Shown one piece after another: positions 12,051 to 22,560 of a stretch of 64,000 nucleotides of DNA (position 1 is its first letter; every line of letters starts with the position of its first letter). The DNA comes from Neocallimastix lanati (nom. inval.) (Eukaryota; Neocallimastigomycota; Neocallimastigomycetes; Neocallimastigales; Neocallimastigaceae). Under the pieces are notes generated by a model, which ran no database searches, was not told the DNA's origin, and worked only from the letters and a program-made list of their open reading frames with translations. Where the stretch lies: positions 88,501-152,500 of the forward strand of contig JACVTC010000216.1 in assembly GCA_016946835.1 (NCBI GenBank), read 5' to 3'. Made by a program: the position numbers and the translations under genes.

Positions 12051-15000
12051 GATAATAATGATAATAATGATAATAATGATAATAATGATAATAATAATAA
12101 TAATAATGATAAAAGTAATAATAATAATAATAATATTAAAAGTAATAACAGAAATAATATAGAATCTGATAATATGAATGATAATGATAAAGTAGATAAA
12201 TACATTGATAATAATAATAAAGATTGTAAAGTTAAATATTATGATTTACGTAGTGTATTGAATTATATTAAAGGAAAAATTGAAAAGACAGAAATTGTAA
12301 ATGATTTTTCTTCCAAAATTAATACATTCTTTAATGAAATATTTATAAATTTTGATTATATTATGATAAAAGATATAAATTTACTTCTTCAAAATGGATA
12401 TATTGAAAAAGCAATTCCGGAATTAATAAATTATGAAATGTTAAAGAAAGATTATATAGAAAAACATCGAGAAATTTTTTGGACTTTATTAGTTGAATAT
12501 GGTTATTTAATTTATGATTATAGGACTGTTACAACAATATCTGATTTTAAAGTAGTAAAATTAAAAGTAAGTACTAATGATGTTAGAGAATTTATTAAAA
12601 AAAAATTTTTTGAATGGAAAAAAAATTTATTTAACGTTGAAAAAATACAAAATACTATAGACTCATTGACAAGTAATTATGATGAAGAAAGGATTATAGA
12701 ATTCCTAAAAGATAAAATAAAAAGCAATTTAGGTTACAGTACCGGTTACGATTATTATAAGAATGAATTTATAGATAAATATTACAGTATAATTTACTCA
12801 TTGTTAAGTCTAAGTGATGAATGTGAAGTTGTTACCAAAGAAATCTTTAATGAAAATAATAATATTCGTGAATTATTAATAATTCCAAAGGATAATCTTG
12901 AAACTAATACATTAAATAATAATAAAAATGATATTATTTATATTATAATTAATTATAACAATAATGTTGAAAAAGGATGTATTGAAGCTTTAGATTACAA
13001 CGAAAATTTAATATTTGATAAAATTGAATTAAAAAATGAATATGATAAAATCATCAAATTTGGAATAGCCTTTAATAAAAAAATTTGTGATGTAATTTAC
13101 GAAATAAATTATGGAAAATATTTTAAAAAAAAAGAAATGCAAAAAAACTTATATAAAGGAGAAAAATACCGAGATGCTATTAATGATAATCGTTATTTAA
13201 TTGATAAAACAAAAATGATATCAGAATTAATTCAACAAAAGTATGATGTCTTTTTGATCACACGCCCAAGACGATTTGGGAAAAGTTTAAATTTAAGTAT
13301 GATTAAAGAATTTTTTGAAAAGCCGATAAATGAAAAAGAAAATGAAGATAAGAAATTTGTATTTGATGGCTTAGAAGTAAGCAAAGATAGAAAAAATATG
13401 AGACATTTTCACAAATATCCTGTAATTTATTTAAATTTTAAAAGTAACAATAATAAGGAGGATGATAATAGTTCCATCATTAACTTTCTAAAAAAAGAAA
13501 TATCTTCCGTATTTAATTATTACAAAAAAAGAATTGATTTTAACAAATTAAGTAGGGATCAACAGGAAGAATGGAATAAAATTGAACAAAAGTCAGATGG
13601 TGTAATATTACAAAGTACCATAAAATTTTTATGTACATGTTTAAAAGAGTTTTATAAAAGAAGATGTATCATTTTAATTGATGAATACGATAAAATTTTT
13701 TCTGAAAAGTTAAAAAGTGAAAGTACGTTTGGTACAATTAAAACTTTTTTTTCAGATACCTTTAAAGGAAATGAATATTTACATTTTGGAATAGTCACAG
13801 GTTGTTTAGATATAGGATTAAATGAATTAAATTCAGGAGCTAATAATTTCACTAAATGCTCACTTCTTAAAGATAATTATTTTAGTGATTGCTATGGATT
13901 TACAGAAGACGAATTAAATAAAATATTATCCAAATTTAATATTTCTGATAACAAAGAAAAAAGTGACAAAGACAAAACAAAAGATGGAATAAAAGAAAGA
14001 CTTAAAAAAAAATATGACGGATATTCTTGTTTTTCTGATAAAGGTATTATTAAAAATATATATAATCCATTTTCTGTAATAAAATTCATTGAGACTAATA
14101 AGGATAAAAAAGAAAATTATGAATTATCTAATTATTGGGTTAATACAGGAAGTAATGACAAACTAAAAAATCTTATTAGAGAAAATGACTTTAATTTTGA
14201 AATCGAATTTTTAAGTCTATTATGTGGAAGAATAATAAAAATATCATATGATAAAGATTCCGGAATTGATGATAATTTTTTAAGAAAAGATTATTCATAT
14301 AGAGACATCTGGAAAGTTTTATTTTTTTCTGGTTATTTAGCAGTAGCAGATGAAGAAGAATATAACGAAAACATCAAAAATATGAATAATTTAAAGATGA
14401 AATTTACATCAAATGACCTTAAAGTATTTAATATGAATGAAAAAGAAATTGAATCCTATAAAAATAAATTAATTGAAACAAAGGATTTGGAAGATATATT
14501 ATATTTTAAAATTCCAAATCAGGAAGTTTTAGATAACTTTAATGAATTAATGGAAGAATTAAATAAAGAAAAAATAACATCTGATTATGGCGATTTTAAA
14601 ATAAGTGAAGTTTTAGAAAATTTTATTAATGGAATTTATAATAAAGATTTAGAAATGATTAATAAAGGTTTAAGTAAATATCTAAGACAATTTAGTTCAC
14701 GTCATTTACCTATTAGTTATAAAAGGAAATCGACGGAAAGTTCACCTCCTGAACATGTATATCAACTATTTTTAATGCAGTTGTTTTTTAATCTTAATGT
14801 TAAAGGTTTAGTAGCAGAACAAGAAAGTGGATACGGTATAATTGATATAGGTTTTCCTAATGAAAAAGAAAACGAGGAATATATTATAATTGAAATTAAA
14901 GTATCCGATAAAGATGACCAGAACTCACTAAGTAAAGCATGTAAAGAAGCCATAAACCAAATTGATAATCAAAAATATGATGAAAAATTTAAAAATAGTT

Positions 15001-15119
15001 TTAATAAAATTATAAAGTATGGTATGGCTTTTAATAGAAGAAAATGCCTTATTGAAATGAAAGAAAATAATGGAGATATAAAAGAATATGAAGATAATGA
15101 AGATGATAATAAAACTTAA
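10923..15119 (+). CDS. Double-headed AAA-ATPase-like / PD-(D/E)XK nuclease family protein
   Basis: Intact single-exon gene, 1398 codons. An in-frame TAA lies directly before the ATG, so the start cannot be further upstream. The protein has two tandem AAA-ATPase-like units. Unit 1: Walker A TRPSGYGKTT at 65-74, Walker B ILLIDNYE at about 211-218 with Asn where Glu is usual. An Asn/Asp-rich linker fills about 348-433 (an AAT/GAT microsatellite in the DNA). The nuclease-like part of unit 1 (about 650-760) has lost the D...ExK signature. Unit 2: conserved YRDAI...YLIDKT lead-in, Walker A TRPRRFGKS at 780-788, Walker B LIDEYD at 918-923. A PD-(D/E)XK domain ends the protein: D1308, E1324-x-K1326 and a following Q1346, a plausible active site. 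These match the Pfam families AAA-ATPase_like and PDDEXK_9 (DUF1703) as I know them; they are common in gut bacteria and anaerobic fungi, so a bacterial origin is inferred. No signal peptide or membrane segment; the Lys-rich N-terminus (KKIK) could be a nuclear signal. Function is unknown; NTP-dependent nucleic-acid cleavage is inference. Three broken relatives lie in this window. Confidence 0.93.
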
Positions 15120-15729
15120 AGGTACAACTAATAATAAAAATAATAATAAAAATGATAATAATAATAATAAAAAATAATATAATGCAAAAAAAAAAAAAAT
15201 TAAAAAAAATAAGCAAACATTAAGAATATCAAATTTATATAATTTTTTTTTTTTTGGAAATAAATAAATTGATAAATAATAAATAAATAATTAATAAATA
15301 AATAATTAATAAATAATAATAAATAATTGATAAATAATAATTAATAAATAAAATTAATAATAATTGAATAATTGAATATTATTAATAATTGAATAATTAA
15401 ATAATAAATAATAATATTAAGACAAAAAATTTTATAAATTTATTTTTATTTTAATAATAATTATTATTTATTTTATTAATAAATTGTTTAAAATTCAACA
15501 TTTTATATTTTATTTTAATTAAATAATAATAAATAAATATATTAAAAATATTTTATAAAAAAAAAAAAAAAAAAATGAAATAAAATAAAATGAAAAAAAA
15601 AATTAATAATAAAAAAAAAAAAATAAAAAAAAAAAAAAAAATAAATAAAAAAAAAAAAAATAAAAAAAAAAAATTTATCATTGAAAAGTTTTTACTTTTT
15701 TTTTTATTATTATTATTATTAATTTTTAT
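15120..15729. other. AT-rich 3' flank of the AAA gene
   Basis: Contains AAT and AAATA runs and poly-A tracts to 15,672, then an ATT run. Several AATAAA words could serve polyadenylation but none can be singled out. The last five bases (15,725-15,729, TTTAT) are the left target duplication of Copia-1. Confidence 0.6.
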
Positions 15730-15975
15730 TTTTATTGATTAATATTTATTTATTAATAATTAGATATATAACGCAAGTGTTATATAAATGGTTAACAAAG
15801 ATTTAAAGTAAAGATAAAATTACATTTTTTATATTTAATTGTGGCTTGTTCTAGATACATATTAATTTATATTTTAATTTGTAATTACAATATATTTAAT
15901 ATAATTAAATTTAATATTTTATTAAACTTAAGCTAGACTATAACTTTATATCAATAAATTTAACATACGTTAACA
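15730..15975 (-). repeat. Copia-1 3' LTR
   Basis: Direct repeat of 20,925-21,169. On the minus strand it begins TGTTAACGTATG and ends in ...CAATAAAA, not the usual CA. The polypurine tract GAGGGGGAG abuts it. Confidence 0.88.
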
Positions 15976-16039
15976 CTCCCCCTCAAATTAGATATTTAAA
16001 TACTAAAAATCTTATTTGCAAATATACTCATTTTTGTAC

Positions 16040-16582
16040 CATTAATATCTCAAGTAAAAGCGTCAGCTAACATTTCTGTTTTATCTTTGTATTCTAATTT
16101 TACTTTCCTTTTTACTGTATTATCTCTATTAAACTGAAATCTAATATCTATGTGTTTTAACTTTGTATTGATTTCACCATTTTCAATAATTATTTTACTT
16201 GCTAAATTATTTGTGAAAATAGTAATTGTTTTATTATAATTTATTAATTCTTTTAAAATATTTCTGATCCATAGAATCTTTTTAATATTTTCGGATGTGC
16301 TAATGTATTTCGCTTCTGCTGTAGACGTAACTACACATGTTTGTTTCTTAGAAATCCAGCATATGGGACTGTTTTATTATTAGAATCTTTTTTGGTAGCA
16401 AAAACCCATTTGGCAGAAATAAGATTTTTGCCTTTAGGAATATATATAACAATGGACATAACATTATTATTGTATAAATTATCAAGTTCATCTTGGATAG
16501 CTTTATAGCAATTATTTTTATTAGGACAATTAATATCTTTTTTATAACCAATAGGTGTATCAGAGTAAATAGTAAAAACCAT
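16040..16582 (-). pseudogene. Copia-1 RT start fused to RNase H end (deletion junction)
   Basis: On the minus strand an open piece (16,582 to about 16,375) gives the start of a Copia RT domain, including KAIQDELDNLY, IPKGKNLISAKWVFATKKD. In intact Copia elements the rest of RT follows. Here, within about 10 codons, a different frame carries the RNase H motif SPICWISKKQTCVVTSTAEAK (16,367-16,305) and goes on to EMLADAFT (about 16,057-16,080), the terminal ADxxTK-like motif. More than 1 kb, holding the YVDD active site, is therefore missing. Confidence 0.8.
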
Positions 16583-18390
16583 TTTATCATCATTGGAAAC
16601 ATCATATTTAGGCCGAGAGATATCATTAGTAATATTAGAGAAAGTATCAGGACTTAAAGAACGTTTTGAGTACGGACTGATTGTTAATCCCAGTCATATC
16701 ATCAGTCATATTAACATCTTGGTCAGAAATAATGGAAATAATGTTATCATTAATATAATTAGTATCAGAACTTAAATCATGGTTAATAGAAAAATAATCC
16801 TGGGGAGTTTTGTCGCCATTAGGGATAAAATCTTTTTCATATAAATTTGAACAATTGGAATTGTTATTTGATAGATTATTATCTACGACATTATCTTGTA
16901 TAATTTCATTAGTAGCAATAATATTATTATTATAATTATCATCATTAATATTTTTGGTGACAGAATCTTCATTATTTAAAGATTTATTATGAGAAAGTTT
17001 AAATGTTTTATCAAAAGTATCATATGTTACTGATGTACTGTCTTTAATTTTTTCATTAATTATATTTTTATTATTGAGATTTTGAAAAAAATTTATTAAT
17101 AAAAATTTTTTTCAAGTTTCGTAGATTTATTACTATTATCATAAATTTTATGTAATTTATAATTTTTATCAATAAATGTTGTAGATTCACGTGTTGTACT
17201 AAATGATTTTTTAATTTAGTGGAATTATTATTCTCAATATTATTATTCTTCGTCATTATTGGGTCTGAATTTGAATTATGAATTTTAATTATTTTATCAT
17301 TATCCAATGGTTGTAAATTAAATTTTTCTTCATTTTTTGAAAAATTTTTATTATTAAAATTTTTTTCGTGTTTAGATTTAGAAATATCAATATAGTGTTT
17401 TTACAGGAGTAACAGCAGAAGAATTTTTAGTTGGTATGGTATCATTTATATTTGAATTATCAATATTTATCAGAGTCGGTAAAACAATATCTTTTTTACA
17501 GGATTTTTTACTATATTCCTTATGGATAATTGAAGGGTTTTCAGCATCTTTTCCTTTTTCTGCCCAATTATGTTTATTTTTATTAGAAGAATAACTGCAT
17601 TCACCTTTTTCAATGTAAGAATTATTTACCATATTTTTTAAAGAAAGATTCGAATTATTTCTATTGTTTTCATGGATATTGATAAATATAAATCATTATT
17701 TTTATTTAAAGAATTGTTATTGACATTTTGAATTATATTTTGTTTTTCCAGTACTATGTTTTTATTTTGATTATTATAATTTTTATTTATATGAACTATA
17801 CTATGTTTTGCATTAGTTGAAATTTCATTATTCACCTCAGAAATTACATTTGAATTAACATTATTATTTGCGTATAAATTATTTTGTTCTAAAGTAATAT
17901 TATGTTTATTGCTATGTGTGTTATTTATTTTATTCATATCCAATAATTTATTTGTTTTTACTTCCTTTTCTAAGGTTATTGTTTTAATTTTGTTATTTTT
18001 GTTGTTTAAATTAATTATGTCGTTGTTGTTAGAATTATCATCCATATTTTCCTTACTTTTATCTATATTTTTATTATTCATATTATCTAAAGTATTAATA
18101 ATTATTTTAGAGTTATTTTCATGTAAATTATTTTCCACTTCTATTTTATTATCCTTGTTATCCATATTCATATTATTTAAATTATCGTTTACAATAATGT
18201 TATTTAAATCATTATTATTATTGTTTTCATTTAAATTATTTTTATCGTTTAAAACATCATATATGTTTTCTATATTATTAATTATATTTTCATTCATAAT
18301 ATGATTATTTTCATTATTATTATTATTGTTTGCTATATTATTTTCAATTTTTGTAAAAGAGAAATATGGGTCCTCAAATCCTTCTTTCTC
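16583..18390 (-). pseudogene. Copia-1 Asn-rich linker between integrase and RT
   Basis: The minus strand codes for a long Asn/Lys/Asp-rich, motif-free stretch; the longest open piece is 17,638-18,297 (219 codons, runs such as NNIENIYDVLNDKNNLNENN), with further pieces at 17,387-17,632 and 17,071-17,307 in other frames. It sits where Copia polyproteins have a variable, unstructured linker, enlarged here by AAT-type repeat growth. The + strand frame at 17,909-18,304 is a hydrophobic antisense shadow. Confidence 0.65.
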
Positions 18391-19900
18391 ATATATATAA
18401 TTTACTGGATATAATTCTCAAAATTCTACTTCTCTGACATGATGTATTCTTTTGTTTTTTTATGTCCATAATCCTATATGAGTAATTTTTCTTGCTGAAA
18501 CCAAGAAATATTCCTTCCTTTGCCTTTGGAGTGAAATTGGATTTGTTTTCCATGTTATCAATATAATAACATTTACATCCAAAAGTTCTTAAGTGTTTCA
18601 AAGAAATACTTTTTCCTGATATGACTTCATCAGGTATTAAATTATTATTTCCTTCATGAGGAATCATATTATACAAATAAGCCTCATGTCTGACTGCATA
18701 TTCCCAGAAATTTACAGATAATTTTGCCTAAAATAATAAAGTTTTAGCTGTGTTTTTTATTGTTTGATTTATCCTTTCGGCTTTTCCATTATTTTCTGGA
18801 CAATATGGTGGAGAGAATGATTTTTCAATTCCATTATCTTTTCAGTATCTTCTTATTTTCTTATTTTTATATTCTTTACCACCATCAGTTTAAAATATTT
18901 TAACTTTATGATCTTCAAATTGATTGTTAAGGTATTTGAGAAAATCAATAATAATGTCTGGGGCTTCGGCTTTAGATTTTAGAGTGAATAGCCATATCTT
19001 CCAAGAATATTCGTCTAAGAAGGTTATGAAATATTTTTTGTTATTAACAGAACTTTTATATGGCCCCGAAATGTCAGAGTGTATTACTACGAGTATTTTG
19101 TTTGATTTTGGATTGTTCCCATTATGTGGTGAATGTTTCATTTTTACTACTTTACATTCTTTACATTTTGGGAACTTGATCTCGTGTAATTCTAAATGCT
19201 TAGAAATATTTCTTATATATTGATGGCCCATTCTTCTGTGCCATATTTTTAGACTATTTTGTCCTAAATCATCTAATGATAAAATATTTTGATAATTTAT
19301 TATACTTTTTTTATTTATTTTAAATTGATTGAAATCAGTTGATAGAAACGTTCCGATAACATTTTTATCACAGTCAGATATAGTCAATTTTACTTTACTT
19401 ATTGGCTCAATAACGTATGTTATACCTATTTTTGCGAATTCGATAGCACTTATCAAGTTTTTATGTGCCTTTTTTGAATATAATACTTTGTTTAATTTTA
19501 TATGGTAGTTGTTTATGGTAAATTCACAACTACCATATCCTTCAAAATCTAAAGTATTATTGTTTGCACATCTTAGTTGTACAAAATCTTCTTTATAATC
19601 TTTCAAGAGCCTTTTATCATTAGTTACATGTTCGTAAGCTCCACTGTCATAATACCATTCAATTGTTTCGTTACTTTCTATATTTCTTTCAATTATGTTT
19701 AAGGATTTTTCATTATTATCTATTATATATGGCTCATTTATTGACTCAATTAATAAAGCATCATTAATACGTGGTTCACATAATGGTCTGATGTTTTCAA
19801 AATTATCATCTCTTTCACTGTCACTTTCTTCATGTTTGGAAGTTATTTTTTCCACTAAACCAAATGTTTTTAAATCCTTTTCTTCATTTTTATGGTTTTT
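18391..19900 (-). pseudogene. Copia-1 protease-integrase coding region
   Basis: On the minus strand the frame continues from gag across one TAG codon (19,901-19,903). Protease motif WYYDSGAYEHVTND lies near 19,650. The integrase zinc region reads HRRMGHQ...CKECK (19,150-19,235), followed by IHSDISGPYKSS with the first catalytic Asp, then TDGGKEYKN with the second, and CPENNGKAERIN with the catalytic Glu (about 18,775-18,810). Three in-frame stops (at about 18,888, 18,848 and 18,727) interrupt the second half. The C-terminal piece 18,389-18,676 matches the usual HLRTFGCKCY...GIFLGFS integrase tail. Confidence 0.85.
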
Positions 19901-20851
19901 CTAGTAGAGTGATTGTTGCCTCCCTTCCTTTTTGTTTTCTCTTGCTTTCATATTGTATTTACAATCTTTAGTGAGATGTCCTCTTATCTCACAAATATGA
20001 CAATATAAATTTTTGTTAGTTTTGTTATTGTTTCTGTTTATTTTCTTAACAAAACCTTTTCCTTTATGATAGTTTTTATTTTTATAACGTTTTTCAATTA
20101 GATATAAATCCATTGGATCATCATGATTATCATGTTCATCCATTGTATTTTCCCAATTTTCTAGATATGATCTAGCTGAAATTCTATCTTTTATACTTTC
20201 ATATAATTGTCTAGCGGTAGTTTCTAAGGTTACATCTATAATATTTTTAAAGTCATTTGGTAAAATATTGAACATGCACTTTAATTTCTCCCTTTCAGTC
20301 AAATTTACTCCGGCATCTTCCATTTTATCGAATATTTCATTTACACTGTCAGCCATCTTCATTATTTGGCTGAGGTTATTCGCCTTAAGTTTTCGCAATT
20401 TCTTGAGCCAGTATTCAGTGTCATTATTCATATCACCGAATTTTGAAGTTAGCTTTTCCATAATTGTGAATGTTTTCTTCATTCTATTAACTTCCCTTAA
20501 TATTTTGTCTTCAATGTTTTGAACCACCATAAGCATTAATTGAGAGTCTTTCTCTTCTGCTTTAGCAATGATTCTATTTCGGTTTTGACTAAATACTTCA
20601 TTGTAGTTTACATTTTCTCCATGATTTAATTGTAATTCCTCAATAATCTTCAGGATAGCTTTTACCGTCTTAGATTCTCCAATAGGATTAAACATATAGT
20701 CATTATCCTTCAGGTGAGAGATAACATCTTCTTCAATGAATTCTTGCATTCCGTATCTCCTAGGTGCAGTCATGATAAGGAAATTCCATGTGGCAAAATT
20801 GGATGTACCACGAAGACGTTGGTCCTTAGATAAGTTAAATTGATAGGCCAT
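19901..20851 (-). CDS. Copia-1 Gag
   Basis: An open frame of 316 codons starting at the ATG on 20,851, the first ATG after the primer-binding site. It is a Copia-type Gag: an N-terminal region with TSNFATWNFLIM (equivalent to the NYxxW motif), a helical middle (EKLTSKFGDMNNDTEYWLKK) and a C-terminal zinc knuckle C284-x2-C287-x4-H292-x4-C297, preceded by a basic stretch. In the element it forms the particle shell and binds RNA. The TAG at its end is in the same frame as the protease region downstream, so readthrough or a simple nonsense mutation are both possible. The frame itself looks undamaged. Confidence 0.85.
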   Translation of the reverse strand: MAYQFNLSKDQRLRGTSNFATWNFLIMTAPRRYGMQEFIEEDVISHLKDNDYMFNPIGESKTVKAILKIIEELQLNHGENVNYNEVFSQNRNRIIAKAEEKDSQLMLMVVQNIEDKILREVNRMKKTFTIMEKLTSKFGDMNNDTEYWLKKLRKLKANNLSQIMKMADSVNEIFDKMEDAGVNLTEREKLKCMFNILPNDFKNIIDVTLETTARQLYESIKDRISARSYLENWENTMDEHDNHDDPMDLYLIEKRYKNKNYHKGKGFVKKINRNNNKTNKNLYCHICEIRGHLTKDCKYNMKARENKKEGRQQSLY

Positions 20852-20910
20852 CTTAATATTTTGTTAAAATCGATTTTTAAATAAAAAGCTTTGTTATTAT
20901 TATAGAGTAT

Positions 20911-20924
20911 TGAGACTCTTAATC
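20911..20924 (-). promoter_or_regulatory. Copia-1 primer-binding site (half tRNA-Lys type)
   Basis: The minus strand reads GATTAAGAGTCTCA directly after the 5' LTR. It is complementary to TGAGACTCTTAATC, the anticodon stem-loop sequence of tRNA-Lys(CUU) as known from eukaryotes, not to a tRNA 3' end. The same site occurs in three other Copia copies here. Confidence 0.75.
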
Positions 20925-21169
20925 TTTTATTGATTAATATTTATTTGTTAATAATTAGATATATAACGCAAGTGTTATATAAATGGTTAACAAAGATTTA
21001 AAGTAAAGATAAAATTATATTTTTTATATTTAATTGTGGCTTGTTCTAGATATATATTAATTTATATTATATTTTGTTATTACAATATATTTAATATAAT
21101 TAAATATAATATTTTATTAAACTTAAGTTGACTATAACTTTATATCAATAAATTTAACATACGTTAACA
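20925..21169 (-). repeat. Copia-1 5' LTR
   Basis: 245-bp direct partner of 15,730-15,975. It carries the TGTGGCTTGTTCTAG word on the + strand that also appears near 463. Confidence 0.88.
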
Positions 21170-21174
21170 TTTAT

Positions 21175-21256
21175 TATTATTATTATTATTAATTTTTTTT
21201 TTATTATTAATTTTTATTTTTTTATTATTAATTTTTTTATTATTATTATTATTATT
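21175..21256. repeat. (ATT)n/T-run microsatellite
   Basis: Simple repeat between Copia-1 and the solo LTR-like element; it continues at 28,999-29,040 on the other side of the nested insertions. TTATT at 21,252-21,256 is repeated at 28,999-29,003. Confidence 0.85.
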
Positions 21257-21775
21257 TGTAACGAATATTGGAATATCCGTGTTTTAAAGAGTGTAACACA
21301 ATAGGTAAGCACTTTTTGATTAATAAGTAATTTGGTTTTTTAAAATATAGTTTTATTAATTAAGAAATTTAAAAATATTAATTATAAAGATTAATTATTG
21401 TAATATTTCGAATTACTTATTAATTAATTCAATAATTAATAAAAACACAATTTTTAAAATATTTTTTTTTTTTTGGCTGCGAAATTCACTCCTATTTATA
21501 GTTTTTCAAAATTTAAATCCATAAAAATTTAAAACCATAAAATCATTAAAAAGTTTCATAAAAATTGATTATTTTCGGTTAAAAAGAATCTAAAAGAAAT
21601 AATGATAAAAGATAAATTAAAATAGAATTTCTATCTGATTTGTTTCTATTAATTTCTAAGAATTTCTTTTGTTAATTTTTTACAGAAATTTATACAGAAA
21701 CAAATACAGAAACAAATACAGAAATGGAGTATAAAAATTCTTTAAAATTTAAATGATATAAAATTTTAGTAAAGG

Positions 21776-21833
21776 TGTGAGTCGAACCCTAGTGGTTCAC
21801 GCTGAGGTCATAGTGACTAACCACTATGCCAGC
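21776..21833 (-). other. tRNA-like segment with Pol III A and B boxes
   Basis: On the minus strand, TGGCATAGTGG (complement of 21,821-21,831) fits the A-box consensus and GGTTCGACTCA (complement of 21,778-21,788) fits the B box with one mismatch; the spacing is tRNA-like. The stems do not form a good cloverleaf, especially the T arm, so this is a tRNA-derived relic or SINE head rather than a working tRNA gene. Confidence 0.4.
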
Positions 21834-22513
21834 ATTCTAATTTCTAGTTTTTTTATGTAAGAAATAATAATTATTTACTAATAAATAATTATTATTTCTT
21901 AGTCTTTATAATTATTGATAATAATTATAAATTTATTTAAATTATAATTAATTCATACATTGAGATATTATTATCAAATTTATTATAATTGTAATTATTC
22001 ATACACTTAAATAATATTAGAAAATTTATTTAAATAATTATTATATGTACACTTATTAATATTATTAATTTTATTTAGTTATTCATTTAATTATCAAGTT
22101 AATGTAAACATTAGTTTTATTTATTTTTTACATTGTACATTTAAAAGAACAATTAATAAGTTTCTGTATTTTTTATAATTCTGTATTCTAGTTTAAAGAT
22201 AGTTTTATGTTAATAAGTTTAGATTAGATTTTAAAAATAATATTTAGAAAAATAGAATAATTTAGATCATTCCGGTTATTATTGATTTTTCCTTTTATTT
22301 GATGATCTAAATTAAAATTTAGGAAATCGATATATTAAGGTTTTATCCAAATATAAAATAATATATTTGGTTTTACTTAATATATACGATGATCGATATG
22401 AATAGAATATCGATCAAAAAACTTATCTAGTTTTTTCTTCTAATCTTTTTCTAGATAAGATATTTTTTAAGATTAGAAAACCCTTTTTGTTTAACCTTAT
22501 TTCCATAAAAAAA

Positions 22514-22520
22514 TATAAAT
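22514..22520 (+). promoter_or_regulatory. TATA box of the gypsy LTR
   Basis: TATAAAT lies about 30-35 bases before 22,549, the point where the RNA would start if the self-primer model is right. The equivalent site in the 3' LTR is 28,666-28,672. Confidence 0.6.
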
Positions 22521-22548
22521 AAGGCTCTTGATTTCCCTTTAAGAAATC

Positions 22549-22560
22549 AAGAGTTATTAT
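22549..22560 (+). promoter_or_regulatory. Predicted RNA 5' end acting as self-primer
   Basis: AAGAGTTATTAT is the exact reverse complement of the 12 bases that follow the 5' LTR (22,830-22,841). In Tf1 the first bases of the RNA fold back on the primer-binding site and are cleaved to give the primer. The position relative to the TATA box agrees. It also overlaps the right arm of the 22,525-22,553 hairpin. Confidence 0.65.

Larger units (their letters stand above)
15730..21169 (-). mobile_element. Copia-1: minus-strand Ty1/copia element with deleted RT
   Basis: A 5440-bp element bounded by LTRs at 15,730-15,975 and 20,925-21,169 and by a 5-bp TTTAT duplication (15,725-15,729 and 21,170-21,174; weak evidence in AT-rich DNA). 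Read on the minus strand: 5' LTR, primer-binding site (20,911-20,924), short leader, gag (ATG at 20,851), protease, integrase, an Asn-rich linker, the first part of RT, then directly the last part of RNase H, a purine tract (complement of ctccccctc at 15,976) and the 3' LTR. The two LTRs differ at roughly eight places by eye. The missing RT core makes it non-autonomous. Confidence 0.88.

Noticed and set aside
11954-12205. Leu/Ser-rich and Ile-rich frames overlapping the AAA gene
   Set aside because: Shadows of the AAT/GAT repeat in other frames.
17909-18304. 131-codon hydrophobic + strand frame
   Set aside because: Antisense of the Asn-rich Copia-1 linker; AAT read backwards gives Ile/Leu.
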